Below, piece by piece: positions 60,521 to 64,000 of a stretch of DNA of 64,000 nucleotides. The position numbers and the translations under genes are program-made. The stretch is taken from contig CAWJPY010000003.1 of assembly GCA_963844865.1 (NCBI GenBank), forward strand, positions 1-64,000, given 5' to 3'. Below the pieces are notes generated by a model that was not told where the DNA came from, searched no databases, and saw only the letters and a list, made by a program, of their open reading frames with translations. Source of the stretch: CAWJPY01 sp963844865. Lineage in GTDB: Bacteria > Acidobacteriota > Thermoanaerobaculia > Thermoanaerobaculales > Sulfomarinibacteraceae. Position 1 is the stretch's first letter; each line of letters opens with the position of its first letter.

Positions 60521-61037
60521 TCCCCGTCTCCGCCCGGCGCCACACCCTGGTCACCGCTCCTGGCTTCACATCGCGCCGGGCTCCCACTGCCCGGCCACGG
60601 CCGATGCAGCGTCCGTGCCAGCGCGCGATCCGGTGTGGCTCCGTCCGGGGGGCCGGTGGACAAGTTCGGATAAATCAGCATGATAGCTCGGATGCCGGGC
60701 CACGAAGAGTGGTACGGCGCCGCGCCCGACTGCCGCAGGCGGCAGGAGTCGGCCGCACGGACTGACATGCCGGCGTCGTCCTCGCGGAGCACAGCACCGA
60801 CACCGTCCCACGCCACGTCACATCACCTCGAGGAGAGTGGCCGGATCCCGTGCACGCTTCGGACACTGCCTGTGCGTGAAGGGGACCACCGCGAGCACCT
60901 CACCGCTCTTCATCCACCGACCGTTGTCCCTCTATGAAGCACTGACCACGTGTTCCCGGCAATGGGAGGATCTCCGGCCAGGTGTTCCAGGTTTCCCCCA
61001 CACGCCGGTGCATTTCCCAGGGTGAACCATCCCGGGA
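60521..61037. other. Intergenic region, 517 nt
   Basis: This separates the Cys-rich protein gene and the SDR stop, both on the minus strand, and should contain the promoter for the TonB cluster. CTGATTTATCCGAAC (minus strand, ~60679-60665) is the only AT-rich patch. GACTGCCGCAGGCGGCAG GAGTC near 60728-60746 is a small hairpin. No riboswitch class (cobalamin, molybdenum, TPP) could be matched by eye. Confidence 0.35.
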
Positions 61038-61841
61038 TCACGTGAGGTGGAGGCCTCCGTCTACGGGGATGACCGTGCCGTTGACGTAGGCGCCCGCCCG
61101 GGAGGCCAGGAAGATGGCGATCCCGGCCATGTCCGTGGGAACGCCGACCCGGCGCAGGGGACACTTGGCCTCGATCTGCTCCTGGAAGTTGTCGAGCAGC
61201 CACTCGGTCATCTTGCTCGGGAAGGGCCCGGGGGCGATGGCGTTGACCGTGATCATCCTGCCCGCGAGCTTGACCGCGAGCACCTCGGTCAGGTGGTGGA
61301 CCGCCGCCTTGGAGGCCGAGTAGGCGTAGTTCTCGTACGCCGGCACCATGATGCCGTCGATGGAGCCGATGTTGATGACCCGCGCCGGGTCACCGACGGT
61401 GGCGGCCTTCTCGAGAAGGGGCAGACACTCCTTGGTCAGGTAGAAGAGCGTCTTCACGTTGAGCTCCATGACCTTGTCGAAGCCCTTCTCGGGGTACTCT
61501 TCGAGCGGGGCCCCCCAGCTGGCGCCGGCGTTGTTGACCAGGACGTCGAGACGCTCCTCGCGCAGCGCGAGCTCCTGGGCCATGGTGCGGCAGGCCTCGA
61601 CGCTGGACAGATCGATGGGGATGGCCTCGCAGGAGCCGATCTCCGACAGCTCCTCGGCCACCGCCTCGCAGACCTCGCGCTTGCGGGAGGAGATGTAGAC
61701 CCGGGCGCCGGCCTCCGCGAAACCGCGGGCGATCATGAGCCCGATGCCCCTCGAACCCCCGGTCACGAGAGCGACCTTGCCGGTGATGTCGAACAGCGTG
61801 TCGGCGCCCACCGGCTCGCTGTGCCTCGTCTGATCCGCCAT
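61038..61841 (-). CDS. SDR family oxidoreductase
   Basis: A 267-residue classical short-chain dehydrogenase. The NAD(P) motif is VALVTGGSRGIGLMIARGFA. SSRKRE after the second strand suggests NADP preference through the Arg/Lys residues. NNAGASWG, the catalytic Ser in VINIGSIDGI, Tyr/Lys in ENYAYSASKAAVHHLTE, and PGPFPSKM are all in place. The C-terminus AGAYVNGTVIPVDGGLHLT is typical for 3-oxoacyl-ACP-reductase-like or rhamnolipid RhlG-type SDRs. ATG 61841 follows GGAGGAACG. Substrate is unknown; the RhlG-like SDRs often act on 3-ketoacyl thioesters, which would fit the acyl-CoA genes of the window. Confidence 0.93.
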   Translation of the reverse strand: MADQTRHSEPVGADTLFDITGKVALVTGGSRGIGLMIARGFAEAGARVYISSRKREVCEAVAEELSEIGSCEAIPIDLSSVEACRTMAQELALREERLDVLVNNAGASWGAPLEEYPEKGFDKVMELNVKTLFYLTKECLPLLEKAATVGDPARVINIGSIDGIMVPAYENYAYSASKAAVHHLTEVLAVKLAGRMITVNAIAPGPFPSKMTEWLLDNFQEQIEAKCPLRRVGVPTDMAGIAIFLASRAGAYVNGTVIPVDGGLHLT

Positions 61842-61931
61842 GGCGTTCCTCCATCTTCGTGGCACGACTGCGATGGGACGATCATGCCACACCCGGCGCT
61901 GACCTCGGCACGTGAACGGGGCGCGGCGCAT

Positions 61932-62040
61932 TGGGAGTACCAGAGGGGGTGCCAGGCACGCCGTCTTGCTTCGACAGTACGCACATCGCTTCACTCGAGA
62001 GCGTGCCTGGCACCCGCTCTGGCCTCCCCGAAGCGAGAAA
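61932..62040. repeat. Family C hairpin, best copy
   Basis: GGGTGCCAGGCACGC (61948-61962) and GCGTGCCTGGCACCC (62001-62015) are exact complements separated by ~38 nt. CGCTCTGGCCTCCCCGAAGC follows, matching the CTCTCTGGTGCTCC-x-GAAGC block seen at 33241 and 39543. Confidence 0.75.
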
Positions 62041-62118
62041 CGGCGCATCTCCAAAGCCGGAGGCCGACTCCTCGAGACGGCGCTATGATGCGAGGGTCGG
62101 GTGGAATTGGAGGACAGA

Positions 62119-62763
62119 GTGATCAAGGTGCTCGGGATCTGCGGCAGCCCGGTGGAGGACTCCAACACCGAGCTCCTGCTCCGTGAAGCACTGACGTCGG
62201 TGGCCGGCCCCGAGGTCCACACCGAGACGGTGCTGCTCCACCACCTCGACATCCAGGACTGCAAGCAGTGCGACTGGTGCCTGGCCCACCAGACGCCGGA
62301 GACGGCGTGCCAGGAGCGAGACGATCTGCCCGCGGTCATGGGGCCCCTGCTGGAGGCCGACGCGGTGCTGGTGGCCTCGCCGGTGTACATCGCGCGCATG
62401 ACCGGCCGCCTGGCCGCGCTCTTCGACCGCCTGCGGTGCACGGTCTATGGCAAGGCCCACCAGGGAGCGCTCAAGCACAAGGTCGGTGCGGCCCTGGCGG
62501 TGGGCTGGTTCCGCAACGCCGGCATCGAGACCACCCTGGCCAGCATCCACTGGGCCTTCCTCACCTTCCAGATGGTGATCGCGGCGCCGGGGCCGCCCGC
62601 CACCTTCGGCGGCGGCGCCGTGTCCAGCATCGGTGGCAGCGGCCGCTACGATCCCGACGACTACCACCCCGTCGCCGGCGACGAGCACGGCCTGGAGACC
62701 GCCCGCGCCACCGCCCGCGCCATGGTGGAGCTGGCCCGCATCATCAAGGCCGGCCGCGGCTGA
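62119..62763 (+). CDS. NADPH-dependent FMN reductase / iron-sulfur flavoprotein family
   Basis: A 214-residue flavodoxin-fold protein. The FMN-phosphate loop is VLGICGSPVEDSNTELLLRE. DIQDCKQCDWCLAH carries a compact C-x2-C-x2-C arrangement as in iron-sulfur flavoproteins of the Isf/NADPH-FMN reductase group. DAVLVASPVYIARMTGRLAA, LFDRLRC and KVGAALAVGWFRNAGIETTL follow, and GPPATFGGGAVSSIGG is the usual loop near the second flavin contact. I chose GTG 62119 because TTGGAGG sits 6 nt upstream; GTG 62101 is possible and adds six residues. Probably supplies reduced flavin or transfers electrons. Confidence 0.88.
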   Translation: MIKVLGICGSPVEDSNTELLLREALTSVAGPEVHTETVLLHHLDIQDCKQCDWCLAHQTPETACQERDDLPAVMGPLLEADAVLVASPVYIARMTGRLAALFDRLRCTVYGKAHQGALKHKVGAALAVGWFRNAGIETTLASIHWAFLTFQMVIAAPGPPATFGGGAVSSIGGSGRYDPDDYHPVAGDEHGLETARATARAMVELARIIKAGRG

Positions 62764-62860
62764 CGGCGCCGGCGTCAGGGGCAGGTACAGCGAACAGCGT
62801 CCGCGGCAGCCACCAGCGTCGGCGATCGGCGGCAGCGATCGGCCCGAGCCCCGCGACACG
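62764..62860 (+). repeat. Degenerate GGCGGCAGC-type tract after the FMN reductase stop
   Basis: CGGCGCCGGCGTCAGGGGCA, GGTACAGCGAACAGCGTCCG, CGGCAGCCACCAGCG and GCGATCGGCGGCAGCGATCG. It contains the 13-mer GCGATCGGCGGCA and shares ACAGCGTCCGCGGC with the tract after the M28 peptidase gene. Confidence 0.5.
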
Positions 62861-62879
62861 TCAGTGAGCGTGCCGATCA

Positions 62880-63233
62880 TCAGGGCTTGGGGTTGAGCAG
62901 ACGCCACGTCATCGCCCGCACCTCGTCGAAGCTCTCGAGCGCAACAGCGGTTTCGGATGGATCAATGGCTCCCGCCGCAGCCAGGAGCCGCAGATGGCTG
63001 TCCACCTCTTTGGCCGAGCCGTACGCGATGCGCCAGTACTGCGCGCGATCCCGGCCGGACCTGCCCTGGCCTTCGGCCAGGTTCGCCGGCACCGAGCTTG
63101 CCGAGCGGATGGCCTGGTCAGCGATCGGTTTGAGTGGAGCCGGGGCCCGCAGGACGAGCCTGATCGCGGTGCCGGCTGCTTCAAGGGCCTTGCGATGGGC
63201 AATGAGGTCGCTGGTGGCGAGAACGTCAGGCAT
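62880..63233 (-). CDS. Four-helix-bundle protein (S23/IVP-like)
   Basis: An intact 117-residue member: MPDVLATSDLIAHRKALEAA, APAPLKPIADQAIRSASSVP, ANLAEGQGRSGRDRAQYWRI, AYGSAKEVDSHLRLLAAAGA, ending VRAMTWRLLNPKP. Length is normal for the family. ATG 63233 follows GGAGG with 5-nt spacing, the signal being part of palindromic cassette copy 3. An in-frame upstream ATG (MNDPEVI) has a poorer spacing. The protein should form a small cytoplasmic helical bundle; its role is unknown. It is about two-thirds identical by eye to the 52872 copy and its 5' end matches the 46201 fragment. Confidence 0.88.
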   Translation of the reverse strand: MPDVLATSDLIAHRKALEAAGTAIRLVLRAPAPLKPIADQAIRSASSVPANLAEGQGRSGRDRAQYWRIAYGSAKEVDSHLRLLAAAGAIDPSETAVALESFDEVRAMTWRLLNPKP

Positions 63234-63401
63234 GATCACCTCCGGGTCGTTCATGCCTCCTCTCGAAGCCGGTGGCCAGCCCATGTCAACGGGGCGGAGC
63301 ACGCCGGTCCTCGACCGGCTCGCCCTCGACGAGGGCGAGCCCTTGACATGGGCTGGCCACCGGCTATCTTCCCTGCTCAACGACCCGGAGGTGACCATGC
63401 C
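63229..63401. repeat. Palindromic cassette E, copy 3
   Basis: Outer arms GGCATGATCACCTCCGGGTC and GACCCGGAGGTGACCATGCC. Inner arms GCCGGTGGCCAGCCCATGTC and GACATGGGCTGGCCACCGGC are exact complements. Loop sequences ACGCCGGTCCTCGACCGG and GCCCTCGACGAGGGC form two further hairpins. Inner stem sequence differs from copy 2 at both paired positions (GGGCCAGGCCATG vs GGCCAGCCCATG), so pairing is conserved while sequence drifts. Confidence 0.8.
63343..63370 (+). promoter_or_regulatory. Promoter-like sequence in cassette E copy 3
   Basis: TTGACA (63343-63348), a 16-nt spacer and TATCTT (63365-63370) lie on the right inner arm, directed away from the four-helix-bundle gene. GGAGGTGACC and an ATG at 63397 follow, opening a 12-codon frame (MPASLHRPSAR). 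Copy 2 has an equivalent TTTACA-17-TACGTT in the same relative place. Confidence 0.5.
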
Positions 63402-63435
63402 GGCGTCCTTGCACCGGCCATCCGCCCGGTAGTAC

Positions 63436-63570
63436 GCCCCAAGCTGGCGCTGACACTGCCCCTGCCACCGCCACTGATGCTGTCACTGGCTCTGATGCTG
63501 CTGCTGCCTCTGTCGCCTGCCACCGTCCCCGCGGCTGGTTGCTGCCGCTGCCGCCGTCACTGCCGCCGCG
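63436..63570 (-). repeat. Degenerate GGCGGCAGC-type tract after the RND pump gene
   Basis: On the minus strand, directly beyond the TGA: CGCGGCGGCAGTGACGGCGG, CAGCGGCAGCAACCAGCCGC, GGTGGCAGGCGACAGAGGCA, GCAGCAGCATCAGAGCCAGT, GTGGCGGTGGCAGGGGCAGT. It lies between the pump gene and palindromic cassette copy 3. Confidence 0.55.
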
Positions 63571-64000
63571 TCAGGCTTCGGCAGTAACCTCGGCGGCGGC
63601 GACGCGGCGCGCCCGGCGCTCCTCGATGATGGTGTAGAGGGTGGGCACCAGCACCAGGGTGATCAGGGTCGACACCGTCAGGCCGCCGATCACCACCCGC
63701 GCCATGGGGACCTGCAGCTCGCTCCCCTCGCCGAGGCCGATGGCCATGGGGGCCAGGGCGAGGATGGTGGTCAGAGTGGTCATGAGGATCGGGCGCAGCC
63801 GCCGGCGGCCGCCCTCCTCCACCGCCTCGTGCAGCTCCAGACCGTGCTTGCGGCGCAGCATGTTCACGTAGTCGATGAGCACGATGGCGTTGTTGACCAC
63901 GATGCCGGCAAGCATGATGACGCCCATGATGCCCTGCACGTTGAGGGTCGTGCCGGTGACGATGAGGCCGAGGATCACCCCGATGAGCGCGAACGGAATC
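63571..64000 (-). CDS. RND efflux permease (AcrB/HAE-1 type), C-terminal part
   Basis: The last ~143 residues of an RND inner-membrane pump; the gene continues beyond the window edge. IPFALIGVILGLIVTG is followed by the family block GIMGVIMLAGIVVNNAIVLI, DYVNMLRRKHGLELHEAVEE, GGRRRLRPILMTTLTTILAL and APMAIGLGEGSELQVPMARV, then VIGGLTVSTLITLVLVPTLY. These are helices 10-12 of AcrB-like transporters. The short tail ERRARRVAAAEVTAEA is cytoplasmic. It exports drugs, solvents or metals with an adaptor and TolC-like channel encoded elsewhere or upstream. Confidence 0.93.
   Translation of the reverse strand, partial: IPFALIGVILGLIVTGTTLNVQGIMGVIMLAGIVVNNAIVLIDYVNMLRRKHGLELHEAVEEGGRRRLRPILMTTLTTILALAPMAIGLGEGSELQVPMARVVIGGLTVSTLITLVLVPTLYTIIEERRARRVAAAEVTAEA

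Noticed and set aside
60521..61037. Cobalamin riboswitch upstream of the TonB cluster
   Set aside because: Expected for many TonB operons, but the B12-box and conserved core were not found on either strand.
1..64000. tRNA or rRNA genes
   Set aside because: No T-loop-like GGTTCGAATCC with cloverleaf partner and no rRNA segment was seen by eye; a covariance search would be needed to exclude a tRNA fully.

Overview
The window is very GC-rich bacterial chromosome from a diderm organism: it encodes a TolC-type outer-membrane channel, a TonB-dependent receptor, a lipobox protein and many Sec-exported proteins. A permease of the acidobacterial duplicated orphan permease (ADOP) type, five exported peptidases, Cys-rich MopE-like repeats and a dense fatty-acid beta-oxidation set suggest an uncultured Acidobacteriota member, perhaps near Thermoanaerobaculia. 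That placement is inference. No rRNA, tRNA, CRISPR, prophage or complete insertion sequence was recognised.

Layout. 0-2.4 kb: a frameshift-riddled LuxR regulator, a dienelactone hydrolase with one frameshift, and a methyltransferase that has lost its middle. 2.7-5.3 kb: flotillin-like SPFH protein plus a helical partner. 5.4-21.7 kb: a secretome region with an FG-GAP repeat protein, sulfurtransferase lipoprotein, subtilase, M6 metalloprotease, S9 peptidase and an exported fibre-like protein, interrupted by an NAD(P)-binding protein, a truncated DUF2938 gene and the ADOP permease. 21.8-24 kb: ABC exporter. 24-38 kb: acyl-CoA metabolism (two thiolases, two enoyl-CoA hydratases, a fused hydratase/3-hydroxyacyl-CoA dehydrogenase and a separate dehydrogenase), with an exported nitroreductase, a RACo-like [2Fe-2S]/ASKHA protein and an exported peroxiredoxin whose catalytic position is an in-frame UGA (probable selenocysteine). 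37.9-39.3 kb: molybdenum cofactor genes (MOSC-MogA fusion, moaC and an orphan MoaA-like C-terminal tail). 39.9-46.2 kb: M28 peptidase and carAB; carB carries five single-base indels. 46.5-52.5 kb: an MFS transporter and a TolC/EmrA/EmrB-type tripartite efflux operon. 53.6-60.5 kb: NfeD-like protein, trypsin-like protease and a five-gene cluster of TonB receptor, YHS-type protein, polyferredoxin membrane protein and two Cys-rich small proteins, possibly for metal handling. 61-64 kb: SDR oxidoreductase, FMN reductase, four-helix-bundle protein and the 3' end of an RND efflux pump.

The intergenic DNA is unusually structured. Several dispersed families recur: long inverted repeats with GTCATYCTGAG ends (3 copies), TGACACTTT hairpins whose arms co-vary (3 copies), GTGCCAGGCAC hairpins (4 copies), degenerate GGCGGCAGC-type tracts lying just after stop codons (8 sites, one expanded into a 13-bp tandem array), and a palindromic cassette that links the 3' side of an efflux transporter gene to a four-helix-bundle gene (3 copies). 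With the UGA-containing peroxiredoxin, these are the most promising leads.

Single-base frameshifts in otherwise well-conserved genes (carB, the RACo-like gene, the dienelactone hydrolase) look more like residual sequencing or assembly indels than real decay, so reading frames there should be treated as provisional.
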